Assembly: GCF_000214175.1 (NCBI RefSeq)
Contig: NC_015564.1
Coordinates: 2,790,001 to 2,854,000 of the forward strand
DNA length: 64,000 nucleotides
Direction: 5' to 3'
Origin: Hoyosella subflava DQS3-9A1
Lineage (GTDB): Bacteria > Actinomycetota > Actinomycetes > Mycobacteriales > Mycobacteriaceae
Notes under the pieces: generated by a model
The model's input: the letters and a program-made list of their open reading frames with translations, nothing else
Told to the model about the DNA's origin: nothing
The model's database searches: none
Program-made: the position numbers and the translations under genes
Part shown: in pieces, positions 17,411 to 26,891 of the stretch
How positions within the stretch are numbered: the stretch's first letter is position 1
How the letters are laid out: every line of letters begins with the position of its first letter

Positions 17411-17882
17411 TTGTCCCGTCGTGGTTCCACACTGCTGTCGCGCCGCTGTGACCTGCGATGACAGACTGCACGATCAGTGCCCCCGCACCCAACACGAGCA
17501 ACACCGAAAGCACGATCCCCAGCGCCCCGCGGTACAGCGTCTTGCCCGGCGCCGAAACGATGTACGCGATCACCGCTACCAATGCGTAAGCGACGGTGAT
17601 GTAGAACAGCCGGTCACCGTCTTGCTCGTGCTCGGCGGCGACTCGCAACTCTTCTGGGGGCGCCGTGGCGCTGATCGCGATGAGGAGGCTTTGGCCGCTT
17701 TCCCGCGCGACGAACGCGGACGCTGCGGCAGCGAGGGAAACTAGCAGCAGCGGCAGCCGGGCCCACGATCGAGTGCGCGGTACCACGAGGAGGACACCGA
17801 GAAGGCCAGCGAGCGGAATGAAGACGACGGCGGCGTGCACCACGAGCGGGTGCAGCGGCAGGTCAAAGACTTGATCGAACAC
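17394..17882 (-). CDS. DUF2231 membrane protein
   Basis: A 162-residue protein with four transmembrane helices and the DUF2231 opening LPLHPLVVHAAVVFIPLAGLLG. Members often carry heme-ligand-like histidines in this first helix, and their function is not established. The GTG start is preceded by GGAGGG. It is the first gene of the three-gene leftward unit with the sensor kinase and its membrane partner, so it may be a sensed or sensing component. It is divergent from the DoxX gene. Confidence 0.8.
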   Translation of the reverse strand: MFDQVFDLPLHPLVVHAAVVFIPLAGLLGVLLVVPRTRSWARLPLLLVSLAAAASAFVARESGQSLLIAISATAPPEELRVAAEHEQDGDRLFYITVAYALVAVIAYIVSAPGKTLYRGALGIVLSVLLVLGAGALIVQSVIAGHSGATAVWNHDGTIDYST

Positions 17883-17959
17883 AGCAACCCTCCGGATGTC
17901 CGGTTTGTTGCTTCAAACGTACCCGACGCGGACACCCAGCCTGATGGCATTGTGTAGGC

Positions 17960-18373
17960 ATGACGCCTCCAGGTTCCTCAGCTGCTACGCCTCGCAGTCG
18001 AGCGGCAGCTCTGCGGCTCGCAGTTCTGCTCCTCGGTGCAGGCACGATGCATTTCGTCACGCCCAAGCTGTTCGACGCGATCGTGCCCAAGTATTTGCCA
18101 GGTGACGCGCGTGGCTACACCTACGCCTCTGGTGTCGCGGAACTTGCTATCGGTGCGTCACTGCTCGATCCGCGAACGCGAAGGACAGGCGCGACACTCG
18201 CGCTTCTGCTTTTTATCGCGGTGTTTCCCGCGAACGTCCAGATGGCGATCGATTGGCTGCGCAGCGACAAGATCCCCACGGCAGGCAAAGTTGGTGTTGT
18301 TGCCAGGCTGCCACTTCAGATCCCCATGGTCACTGAGGCAATGAAAGCGCGGGGGCGCTCCGGGGTGGTGTAG
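17960..18373 (+). CDS. DoxX-family membrane protein
   Basis: A 137-residue, four-helix protein of the DoxX/MauE group: LRLAVLLLGAGTMHFVTPKLFD, VPKYLPGD, then GVAELAIGASLLDPRTR and ALLLFIAVFPANVQMAID. Related proteins accompany thiol or sulfur redox enzymes, but a specific role here is unknown. It is monocistronic and followed by a strong palindrome (18390-18428) shared with other sites in the window. Confidence 0.78.
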   Translation: MTPPGSSAATPRSRAAALRLAVLLLGAGTMHFVTPKLFDAIVPKYLPGDARGYTYASGVAELAIGASLLDPRTRRTGATLALLLFIAVFPANVQMAIDWLRSDKIPTAGKVGVVARLPLQIPMVTEAMKARGRSGVV

Positions 18374-18389
18374 TGGTTTGTGAGAGCGG

Positions 18390-18428
18390 GCAAAACGTAC
18401 AGTCCGTCGCCGGGTCTGTACGTTTTGC
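18390..18428. repeat. Palindromic repeat R2, copy 1
   Basis: Arms GCAAAACGTACAG (18390-18402) and CTGTACGTTTTGC (18416-18428) are perfect 13-bp complements around a 13-nt loop. It lies between two convergent genes and could act as a bidirectional terminator. The same arms with the same loop length occur at 40970-41010, with a diverged copy at 31913-31950. Confidence 0.8.
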
Positions 18429-18474
18429 ACATGCTCATCAATGAAGGGTAGGGCTCCCAGTCAGCTCATCCCCC

Positions 18475-18858
18475 TCAGCTCATCGCAGCCCTATCCGCCT
18501 CACTCAGCTGAATAATCTGCACATAGTTGCCGTCGGGATCGATCGCGGTGCCGAAGAAGCTGCCCTCGCGGTCCTCCAGTTCAGCCAGCCACTGCGCGCC
18601 TGCCGCGGTCAGCTGGTCAGCGACGGCCTGTGCATCCTCCACATCGAAATTGAGGATCATCCGGCCCGGTTCGAGGTTCTTCTCCCCCACGTCATCGCGT
18701 GAGTCGATCAGCACGTAGAACCCGCCGAAATTCAGGACCTGGTAGCCCCCGTCCGGTGAGGTTTCGGCGGTGACTCCGAACGCCTTCGCATAGAAGTCAC
18801 GCAGCCGCGCTGGTTCGCTGCTCGCGAGCAGCATGCTGTCGAGCTTCGGTGTTCCCAT
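18475..18858 (-). CDS. VOC-family (glyoxalase-like) protein
   Basis: A 127-residue single-module vicinal-oxygen-chelate protein. Paired beta-alpha-beta-beta-beta modules are visible: MLLASSEPARLRDFYAKAFG ... GFYVLIDSRD and MILNFDVEDAQAVADQLTAAG ... GTAIDPDGNYVQIIQ. AAAGGAGA precedes the ATG at 18858. Members bind metals or sequester antibiotics; no substrate can be named. It is monocistronic. Confidence 0.8.
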   Translation of the reverse strand: MGTPKLDSMLLASSEPARLRDFYAKAFGVTAETSPDGGYQVLNFGGFYVLIDSRDDVGEKNLEPGRMILNFDVEDAQAVADQLTAAGAQWLAELEDREGSFFGTAIDPDGNYVQIIQLSEADRAAMS

Positions 18859-18945
18859 GAGTTCGTCTCCTTTGGTGTGCAGAATCGCTTCCACTCGTAT
18901 TGACCATCCGGGACACGAAACCTCATCGCGGACCCACCTATACTG

Positions 18946-20364
18946 CTAGACCTCCAGCAGCTGGTTCTGCTCCCGTTTGAGGGAAAGCCAACACCACACG
19001 GCGATCGCGCTCGTCAGCACCGCGGTCGCCATCAGCTGGTTGCGGGCAGCGGGGTCGAACAATGCGAGAACGGCCACCGAGCCGAGCATCGCCAGTGTGA
19101 AGTACGAGAGGTACGGGAACGCCCACATCTTCAGCGGCAGCTGCGACGCCGTTCCGTTGCGCTCCGCTTTGCGGCGCAACCGGATCTGAGACACCGTCAC
19201 GTACGTCCACAGAACAAGGATGGTGGAGCCGACAGCGTTCAGCAGCAGCGGCAGAACCTTATCCGGGGCAACATAGTTCAAGAAAACTGTCACAAAGCCG
19301 AAGGCCACCGAGGCGAGTACGGCGTTGCGGGGCACACCGTTGCGCGTCACAGCAGCGAACGCGGAAGGTGCCCCACCCCGTTCCGCGAGCGAATAAATCA
19401 TGCGGGACGCACTGAACAGCATCGCGTTCAAAGACGACAGCAGCGCGACCACGATCACGAAGGCCATGAGCGCAGCAGCACCGGGCACCTTCGCCACCTC
19501 GAGGACCGCAACGAACGGACCGCTCGACAGCGCTGGTGAATCCCATGGCATGACAGCGACGATGATGAACACTGAGCCGACGTAGAACACTAGAATTCGC
19601 CACACGAGGGTGCGGACCGCACGGGCAATGTTCCTGCGCGGGTTCGATGTTTCGGCCGCTGCGATGGCGATGATCTCGGTGCCGCCGAACGCGAACACGA
19701 CGATCAGGAGGCCTGCTGCGATGCCGGTGATGCCGTTGGGCGCGAATCCGTCACCCCCGATCAGGTTGGTGAGCCCCGGGGAACTGACGTTCGGCAGCCA
19801 CCCCAGCAGGAGCGCCGCGCCGATCACAAGGAAGCCGATGACGGCAGCAATTTTCAATGTGGAGAACCAGAACTCGAACGCGCCGAACCGGGCGACTCCA
19901 AGCAGGTTGACCACGGTGAACACGCTCATGAAGACGAATGCCGCAGACCATTGAGGAATGCTGGGGAACGTCGCGGTGGTGATCGCTGCCGCTGCGGTGG
20001 CTTCCGCCGCGATGACGGCCACCACCTGCACCCAATACAGCCAGCCGATCGTGCGGCCAGCCACCGGCCCGATCGCGCGTTCCGCGTGTACGGAAAACGC
20101 GCCGCTCGACGGGTTAGCGGCGACAAGTTCGCCCATCATCCGCATCACAAGGACGACGAGGAAACCAGCGATGATGAACGACACGAGGATTGCCGGTCCC
20201 GCGACACCGATTCCCGCGCCCGACCCGACGAAAAGGCCAGCGCCGATGGCGCCGCCGAGGCTCATCATGACCAGTTGACGCGGCTTCATCGCCTGGCGCA
20301 GAACGGGGCCGCCAGCCGGTTTACCGTGCGGCGCCGGTGATCTGAGTGTTTCTACTGTGCTCAA
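18946..20364 (-). CDS. Amino acid permease (AAT/GABA-permease family)
   Basis: A 472-residue, 12-helix APC transporter of the amino acid transporter family. The signature is KPRQLVMMSLGGAIGAGLFVGSG near residue 30, then IGWLYWVQVVAVIAAEATAA, FAFGGTEIIAIAAAETSNPRR and NGVPRNAVLASVAFG. The start is TTG, with AGGAGA 9 nt upstream. It begins 15 nt after the amino-acid dehydrogenase stop, so the two form an operon. The likely function is uptake of the amino acid deaminated by that dehydrogenase. Confidence 0.88.
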   Translation of the reverse strand: MSTVETLRSPAPHGKPAGGPVLRQAMKPRQLVMMSLGGAIGAGLFVGSGAGIGVAGPAILVSFIIAGFLVVLVMRMMGELVAANPSSGAFSVHAERAIGPVAGRTIGWLYWVQVVAVIAAEATAAAAITTATFPSIPQWSAAFVFMSVFTVVNLLGVARFGAFEFWFSTLKIAAVIGFLVIGAALLLGWLPNVSSPGLTNLIGGDGFAPNGITGIAAGLLIVVFAFGGTEIIAIAAAETSNPRRNIARAVRTLVWRILVFYVGSVFIIVAVMPWDSPALSSGPFVAVLEVAKVPGAAALMAFVIVVALLSSLNAMLFSASRMIYSLAERGGAPSAFAAVTRNGVPRNAVLASVAFGFVTVFLNYVAPDKVLPLLLNAVGSTILVLWTYVTVSQIRLRRKAERNGTASQLPLKMWAFPYLSYFTLAMLGSVAVLALFDPAARNQLMATAVLTSAIAVWCWLSLKREQNQLLEV

Positions 20365-20379
20365 CGTATTCTCTCCTGG

Positions 20380-21606
20380 TCAGACGAGCTGATCGAGTGC
20401 GATTTCGAATGCTGTGGCCGCGATCTCGGTGGGCAGCGCGGAACGCGTGTGGCACCGTTCCAGCGCGGCGCCGATCACCCGCGACACGTCGCCGAAGATG
20501 GCTTCGTCTGACACTTCAATGCCACCCTGCATGAGCAGAGCGAACGCGCGTGCCATGCCGCTGTTCGCGATGAAGTCCGGCACTACGGCGACGCTCTTGT
20601 CTGCGTACTCGTAGGTGGGGCCGTAGAAGATCTCTGGATCCGCGAATGGCACATTGGCACCGCTGGAAACAACTTCGAGTCCCGCGTGGATCAGCGCATC
20701 AAGCTGGTCTCGTGTGACGAGACGCGAGGCGGCGCACGGCAAGAACACGTCAGCACCGATGGACCACACCTGCTGATTGATCTCCTCGAACGGGATGACA
20801 TTGGCAGCGTTGAGCTGGTTGCCGTTCTTGGCTAGATAGAGGTCGCGGATCTCGGGGAAGTCGAATCCCTCCGGCTTGAGGAGTCCGCCCGCACGGTCGA
20901 TGATGCCGACGATCTTCGCGCCAGCACTCGCGAGATAGTAGGCGGCGGCAGCACCGACATTGCCCCAGCCCTGCACGATGACGCGCTTGCCAGTGACGTC
21001 ACCGCCATACACGCGGTAGTAGTGCCGGACAGACTCGGCGACACCCCAACCGGTGATCAGATTAGCGACGGTGTACTTCGCGCTGTGGTCCGGCGTGTAG
21101 CGCGCGTCCTCGACCACTTTGGCGACACCGAGGCGCAACTGTCCGACGCGCTGGACGCGCTCCCGGTCGTCAGCGGCAAAATGGCCGTTGACCACACCCT
21201 CCTGTGGGTGCCACAACCCGTAGCTCTCGGTGATGGGCACGACCTCGTTTTTTTCGTCGACGTTCAGGTCGCCGCCGGTCCCGTAGTACGCCTTCAGCAG
21301 CGGCGCAACCGCTTTGAACCAGCGGCGCAGCACGCCGTCTTTGCGTGGGTCGGTGGGATCGAAATCGATTCCGGACTTCGCTCCGCCGATCGCAGGCCCT
21401 GCGACGGTGAACTTCACTTCCATGGTTTTCGCGAGCGACTCGACCTCACGGCGGTCGAGGCCTCTGCGCATTCTGGTGCCACCGCCGGCCGCACCTCCGC
21501 GGAGCGAGTTGATCACGGTCCAGCCCCGTGCGGATGTTTCCGTGTCATGCCATTCGAAGACGATTTCCGGTGGTTTCTCTTCGAACCGTGTGAGCAGGTG
21601 CTTCAT
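20380..21606 (-). CDS. Glu/Leu/Phe/Val-family amino acid dehydrogenase
   Basis: A 408-residue NAD(P)-dependent oxidative deaminase. Residues about 30-150 hold the dimerisation/substrate domain (GGGTRMRRGL, the catalytic-lysine region TVAGPAIGGAKSGIDFDP, GTGGDLNVDE). Residues about 190-400 hold a Rossmann domain with VIVQGWGNVGAAAAYYLA. Sequence alone does not settle whether it uses glutamate, a branched or an aromatic amino acid. Proximity to HPPD and the homogentisate cluster makes an aromatic amino acid worth testing. It forms an operon with the permease and is preceded by a Lrp-like palindrome at 21756. Confidence 0.88.
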   Translation of the reverse strand: MKHLLTRFEEKPPEIVFEWHDTETSARGWTVINSLRGGAAGGGTRMRRGLDRREVESLAKTMEVKFTVAGPAIGGAKSGIDFDPTDPRKDGVLRRWFKAVAPLLKAYYGTGGDLNVDEKNEVVPITESYGLWHPQEGVVNGHFAADDRERVQRVGQLRLGVAKVVEDARYTPDHSAKYTVANLITGWGVAESVRHYYRVYGGDVTGKRVIVQGWGNVGAAAAYYLASAGAKIVGIIDRAGGLLKPEGFDFPEIRDLYLAKNGNQLNAANVIPFEEINQQVWSIGADVFLPCAASRLVTRDQLDALIHAGLEVVSSGANVPFADPEIFYGPTYEYADKSVAVVPDFIANSGMARAFALLMQGGIEVSDEAIFGDVSRVIGAALERCHTRSALPTEIAATAFEIALDQLV

Positions 21607-21755
21607 GGCTACCTTCGGGTTGAGGTGTGAGGTGCGCCATCAGGTGGCGCTAGCTGTTAGCGCCATCACTGTGTCGGGGGTCACGATGCTCCCGCAACCT
21701 CGCCCGTTGGGGGTTCTCACCCTGCGCAGCACGGTGCCGGATTTCCCCCGAGTTC

Positions 21756-21772
21756 CTAGTCAGATTGACTAG
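21756..21772. promoter_or_regulatory. Probable Lrp/AsnC operator
   Basis: CTAGTCA-GAT-TGACTAG is a perfect 7-bp inverted repeat directly after the AsnC stop and upstream of the dehydrogenase-permease operon. The half-site CTAGTCA recurs at 22310-22316, in the AsnC-hpd intergenic region. It could equally serve as a weak terminator for asnC. Confidence 0.6.
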
Positions 21773-21773
21773 T

Positions 21774-22283
21774 TCATTTCCGGTATGCGGGGGCCTTCGT
21801 TGATCGCGAAGGGTCGAGTGTGTGCAGCAGTGGCAATGACCGGTACGGGACGATGACCGACAGCACCATCAGGCTGGTCGACCGCACAACGAATGGGGAC
21901 TTCGCGATATCGATCAGGGTGCGCTGCAGGCCTTTGTGGGACGCCGCCGCGATGCGGCACAGCACGTCACCCGTCCCTGTCGTCGCGAACGCTTCGAGCA
22001 CCCCCGGGACGGCACGCAACTCCTCGGCGACTTCCTCCAGGGCACCCTGCGCGGTTTCGAGGACCGCGAAGGCCTGAACCTCGAAACCTGCGGCTGCGAT
22101 ATCGAGGTGCGGTTCGTAACTGGCGATGACGCCTGCTTCTTCGAGCTTGCGAAGCCGCGCCTGCACGGTCGCCCGCGCGACTCTGATCCGCCGCGAGGTC
22201 TCGAGCACCCCGGCTTGCGGGTATTCGTGCAAGGCGTCGATCAGCGCGAAATCCACCTCGTCGAGCTTCACGAACGCGCTCAT
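21774..22283 (-). CDS. Lrp/AsnC-family transcriptional regulator
   Basis: A 169-residue protein with an N-terminal winged HTH (about 8-60: DFALIDALHEYPQAGVLETS, RRIRVARATVQARLRKLEEAG) and a C-terminal ligand-binding RAM domain (about 70-150, GVLEAFATTGTGDVLCRIAA). It lies between the amino-acid dehydrogenase operon, in the same direction, and the divergent hpd gene. That makes it the obvious regulator of tyrosine/phenylalanine breakdown here, probably sensing an aromatic amino acid (inference). Confidence 0.9.
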   Translation of the reverse strand: MSAFVKLDEVDFALIDALHEYPQAGVLETSRRIRVARATVQARLRKLEEAGVIASYEPHLDIAAAGFEVQAFAVLETAQGALEEVAEELRAVPGVLEAFATTGTGDVLCRIAAASHKGLQRTLIDIAKSPFVVRSTSLMVLSVIVPYRSLPLLHTLDPSRSTKAPAYRK

Positions 22284-22417
22284 GACTTTCCCTTCACCGC
22301 GCCGGACTGCTAGTCAAAATGTATATCAAAAGGTGTCCTCGCGGCGCAGAAGTCGGCGCACTGACCAGCTAATTATGGCGATATTGCCAGATCTCAGCGC
22401 ATCAGTTTTCGTAGTGA

Positions 22418-23656
<1,239 letters not shown>

Positions 23657-23709
23657 CTTTGCTGCGCGGGAAGGGTTGCAGGAACGGGGTTCTCGGGCGG
23701 CTATACGGC

Positions 23710-23760
23710 CTGCCCGCCTCTGAGCGACAACTGGCATTGCTGTCGCTCTGAGGTGGGCAG
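23710..23760 (+). terminator. Hairpin after hpd, palindrome family R3 copy 1
   Basis: Twenty-bp arms with two mismatches (23710-23729 and 23741-23760) around an 11-nt loop. The core is GAGCGACA ... TGTCGCTC. It lies 53 nt after the hpd stop. The same core with an 11-nt loop occurs at 55861-55907. The rest of 23657-23945 shows nothing else recognisable. Confidence 0.65.
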
Positions 23761-23945
23761 ACCAAATGCAGTCCGCTGCGTGTCAGCTCACCGCGAAGAA
23801 CACTCGCCCGTCACGGGAGAAGCTCTGCTGTTTCCAACTGAACCGCGGTCTCGATGACCTGGATTGTGCACTGAATCACAGCCGGAGAAATTTCTTCGGT
23901 ATTGTCGACCGTGCTCGTGAATTCCGCGATAAGGCAGGTTTCTTT

Positions 23946-24305
23946 ATGGCGATTATGGTTGCAGTGACCGATACCGACGAGGGCGCCTACGCGCTAGCCA
24001 CCGCAATTCGGGAAGCACGCGAGTTGCACACTAATCTGGTGATCTTGAACCTTGCGGCGCGCCGGGTCGACACCTCATCGATTCCGTCGGACGTGCCGGT
24101 GGATATTGTCACCAGGAATGGCCCGGAGGATCGGGATCATGCGCAGGTCATTTTGAGTCAGATCCACGAGCATGAGGGCGTGACGAGGCTGATCCTTGGG
24201 GTGCACAGGCGCAGCCCTGTGGGTAAAGCAACGCTCGGCAACGTCAGTCACCGAGTCCTTCTGGAGGCGCCGGTCCCGGTACTCGCGGTGAAGGTTCCGG
24301 AATAG
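23946..24305 (+). CDS. UspA-like universal stress domain protein
   Basis: A 119-residue single-domain protein with the UspA fold: MAIMVAVTDTDEGAYALATA at the N-terminus and a C-terminal GKATLGNVSHRVLLEAPVPVLAVKV, matching the nucleotide-loop and final strand of Usp proteins (GxxxGSVSxxVxxxxxxPVLVV). The middle is shorter than in typical 140-150 residue members. The start at 23946 gives the normal N-terminal strand; the open frame upstream carries no homology. Function beyond a stress-related role cannot be stated. Confidence 0.75.
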   Translation: MAIMVAVTDTDEGAYALATAIREARELHTNLVILNLAARRVDTSSIPSDVPVDIVTRNGPEDRDHAQVILSQIHEHEGVTRLILGVHRRSPVGKATLGNVSHRVLLEAPVPVLAVKVPE

Positions 24306-24310
24306 CCGAG

Positions 24311-25405
24311 TCAGGCCCGCTCGGCCTCGACGATCGACCCTGGGCCGACAGTCGGGACGACGCGCGTGAGTGTCAGGCCCGCGCTGGCGAGGAGTGTGCG
24401 GTACTGCTCCTCGGTGCGTTCCTTTCCGGTGGCTTGGACCAGCATTTCGAGGTCAAGCCATTTACTGAAGTGTGGAGCATTCCCTTTGGGCACAACAGAT
24501 TCCATGAGCAACACTTTGCCGGCTGGGTTCATGGCGTCTCGGATATGCTTCAGGATTTGTTTCGCTTTCTCGTCTTCCCAGTCGTGAATGATGTTCTTCA
24601 TGACGTAGGCGTCCGCGTTTTCAGGTACACCCTCGAAGAACGATCCCCCGGCGATGGTGCAGCGGTCGGCGACGCCCGCTTCGCGCAGCACAGCGTCTGC
24701 CCCCGCTACGACCGGTTCCAGGTCGAACAGGATCCCGCGGCTGTTGGGCGCCTGTTTGAGGATGGCCGCCAGCAGTTGTCCGTGGCCGCCGCCCACATCG
24801 GCGATCACACCGAACTGTGAGAAGTCGTACGCGGCGAGCAGCGGGGCGGTGACCATTTTCGACGTCGACGTCATCGCACGGTTGAAAACGGTCCCGAACT
24901 CTTCGTTGTTCTCCGTGAATTCGAAGAGCGGCATCCCGCGCAGCTTCTCGAGCGCGGGCTTGCCCGTTTCCACGGAATAGTCGAGGCTCGCCCAGTGCTC
25001 CCAATGGATTGGATGCCCGAACATCAGAATGAGATCGCGCACCGTGTCAGGTGAGTCCTTCCGCAGCGGATCTCCCGCTGGCCCCAGTGCGAACCTGCCT
25101 TGTGCGTCTTCGGTGAAGATTCGGTGTGTAGCGAGGGCACGCATCAGCCGGTACGTCGCGTCGGGATTCGTTCCCACGCGTTCCGCGATCTCGTCGGCGG
25201 TGCGCGGACCATCGGCCACGACACTCGCAATATCGAACTTAGCGGCGACGTACAGTGCTTGGGCTGTCCATCCGCCGGTAATGAGTTCTAGCAGCGTAAC
25301 GGGCGCGGGCACCATGCGCTGCGCCGCTTTCTGCAAAGTTCCTCGCACGCTGTTCACGACCCGGACGAGTCGCGCTGGAGGCATTCGGCGCTCACTGTCA
25401 GGCAT
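24311..25405 (-). CDS. SAM-dependent O-methyltransferase (plant-type OMT2 family)
   Basis: A 364-residue methyltransferase of the acetylserotonin/hydroxyneurosporene O-methyltransferase type. An N-terminal winged-helix dimerisation domain (about 40-110, GGWTAQALYVAAKFDIASVV) precedes the SAM domain with DVGGGHGQLLAAILK, FDLEPVV, and the catalytic-His region MKNIIHDWEDEKAKQIL. GAGGAGA precedes the ATG. It lies just 3' of the homogentisate operon in the same direction, with a 74-nt gap. A phenolic or similar aromatic acceptor fits the context but is not proven. Confidence 0.88.
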   Translation of the reverse strand: MPDSERRMPPARLVRVVNSVRGTLQKAAQRMVPAPVTLLELITGGWTAQALYVAAKFDIASVVADGPRTADEIAERVGTNPDATYRLMRALATHRIFTEDAQGRFALGPAGDPLRKDSPDTVRDLILMFGHPIHWEHWASLDYSVETGKPALEKLRGMPLFEFTENNEEFGTVFNRAMTSTSKMVTAPLLAAYDFSQFGVIADVGGGHGQLLAAILKQAPNSRGILFDLEPVVAGADAVLREAGVADRCTIAGGSFFEGVPENADAYVMKNIIHDWEDEKAKQILKHIRDAMNPAGKVLLMESVVPKGNAPHFSKWLDLEMLVQATGKERTEEQYRTLLASAGLTLTRVVPTVGPGSIVEAERA

Positions 25406-25479
25406 ATCTTCTCCTCAGGCACTCGTTCGTTGCCCAAGGTACCGTGCGGGCGCGGAGACGGTGGCGAAACAGTTCGGTG

Positions 25480-26136
25480 TCAGGGCATTTTCACTTCCGC
25501 GGCTGTCAGTTGGAGGACACGTTCGGCCGTCACTCCGGGCGCAGTCTCCACGAGTGTCAAGCCTGACGGAGTGACGTCGAGGACCGCGAGGTCCGTGATT
25601 ACCCGGTTGACGACTCGTTCCCCAGTCAGCGGCAGAGTGCACGAGGGCAGGATTTTCGGCTCACCTTTCTTGGTGACGTGTTCCATCAGCACTATGACGT
25701 TGCGTGCGCCGTGGACAAGGTCCATCGCCCCGCCCATGCCTTTGACCATCGCACCTGGCACCATCCAGTTCGCGAGATCACCGGATGCGGACACTTGCAT
25801 GCCGCCGAGCACAGCGGTCCCGATATGGCCGCCGCGGATCATGCCGAACGACAGAGACGAATCGAAGAAAGCGCCGCCCGGGTTCACGGTGACGGTTTCT
25901 TTGCCCGCGTTGATCAAGTCTGCGTCGACAGCGGAATCTTGCGGGTACGGCCCTGTCCCGAGGATGCCGTTTTCCGAATGCAAGATGACTCGTACGCCAT
26001 CGGGAAGGTAGTTCGGGATCAAGGTGGGCAGCCCGATGCCGAGGTTGACGTACTCCCCTGGGCTAAGTTCTTGTGCGGCACGCTGCGCCATTTCGTGGCG
26101 GGTCCAGCCGAGTTTCTCCGCAACTACAGCGGTCAT
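25480..26136 (-). CDS. scoB: 3-oxoacid CoA-transferase subunit B
   Basis: A 218-residue beta subunit of a class I CoA-transferase. It has [19 protein letters not shown] and the catalytic glutamate in [10 protein letters not shown], then the GGxHIxxAxLGxxQV-like [20 protein letters not shown]. Together with subunit A it converts acetoacetate to acetoacetyl-CoA with succinyl-CoA. Its start overlaps the scoA stop by 4 nt. As the last gene of the homogentisate operon it would dispose of the acetoacetate released by fumarylacetoacetase. Confidence 0.93.
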   Translation of the reverse strand: MTAVVAEKLGWTRHEMAQRAAQELSPGEYVNLGIGLPTLIPNYLPDGVRVILHSENGILGTGPYPQDSAVDADLINAGKETVTVNPGGAFFDSSLSFGMIRGGHIGTAVLGGMQVSASGDLANWMVPGAMVKGMGGAMDLVHGARNVIVLMEHVTKKGEPKILPSCTLPLTGERVVNRVITDLAVLDVTPSGLTLVETAPGVTAERVLQLTAAEVKMP

Positions 26137-26891
26137 ACGGGAGCCTCCTGCGTGATGGTGCGCTTCTCGATGCGTTTGGTCTGAGGCCCCGCGTGGACGA
26201 GGCGGTCAACGAAGATCCCCGGTAGATGCACTGTGGCCGGATCGATCTCGCCGACATCGACAAGATTTTCGACCTGGGCGATGCAAACCTTTCCTGCCAT
26301 CGCGGCGAGCGGGTTGAAATTCATCGCGGACTTGTTGAACACGAGGTTGCCGTAGGTGTCCCCGATTTCAGCGTGCACTAGCGAGTAGTCAGCGCTGATC
26401 GCCTCTTCAAGGAGGTAGCGACGCCCATTGAACTCGCGGACTTCTTTCGGGCGGGACGCGACCGCGATGGAGCCGTCCGGCGCGTAACGCCACGGCATTC
26501 CACCGTTCCCGACGGGCGTACCCACGCCCGCCGGGGTGTAGAAAGCGGGGATGCCGGTGCCGCCCGCACGCATCCGTTCGGCGAGTGTGCCCTGCGGGGT
26601 AAGTTCGACTTCCAGTTCGCCCGCCAGGTATTGCCGGGCGAATTCTTTGTTTTCCCCGACGTAGGAGGCCGTCACCCGTTTAATTCGCTTTGCGCTCAAG
26701 AGGATGCCTAAACCGAAATCGTCCACACCACAGTTGTTGGAGTACACCTCGAATTCGGTGCTGTCCCCTGCCGCGATCGCTTCGATCAGCGCGTCAGGTA
26801 TCCCGCACAGTCCGAAACCGCCGACTGCGAGCGTGGACCCGGACTCGATGTCCGCGACCGCGGATACGGCATCTGGGTAGAGTTTGCTCAT
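26133..26891 (-). CDS. scoA: 3-oxoacid CoA-transferase subunit A
   Basis: A 252-residue alpha subunit. The N-terminal [21 protein letters not shown] glycine-rich loop, the [11 protein letters not shown] motif and the C-terminal [24 protein letters not shown] are typical of ScoA. It overlaps fahA (4 nt, ATGA) upstream and scoB (4 nt) downstream, a tightly coupled arrangement. Works with ScoB on acetoacetate. Confidence 0.94.
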   Translation of the reverse strand: MSKLYPDAVSAVADIESGSTLAVGGFGLCGIPDALIEAIAAGDSTEFEVYSNNCGVDDFGLGILLSAKRIKRVTASYVGENKEFARQYLAGELEVELTPQGTLAERMRAGGTGIPAFYTPAGVGTPVGNGGMPWRYAPDGSIAVASRPKEVREFNGRRYLLEEAISADYSLVHAEIGDTYGNLVFNKSAMNFNPLAAMAGKVCIAQVENLVDVGEIDPATVHLPGIFVDRLVHAGPQTKRIEKRTITQEAPV

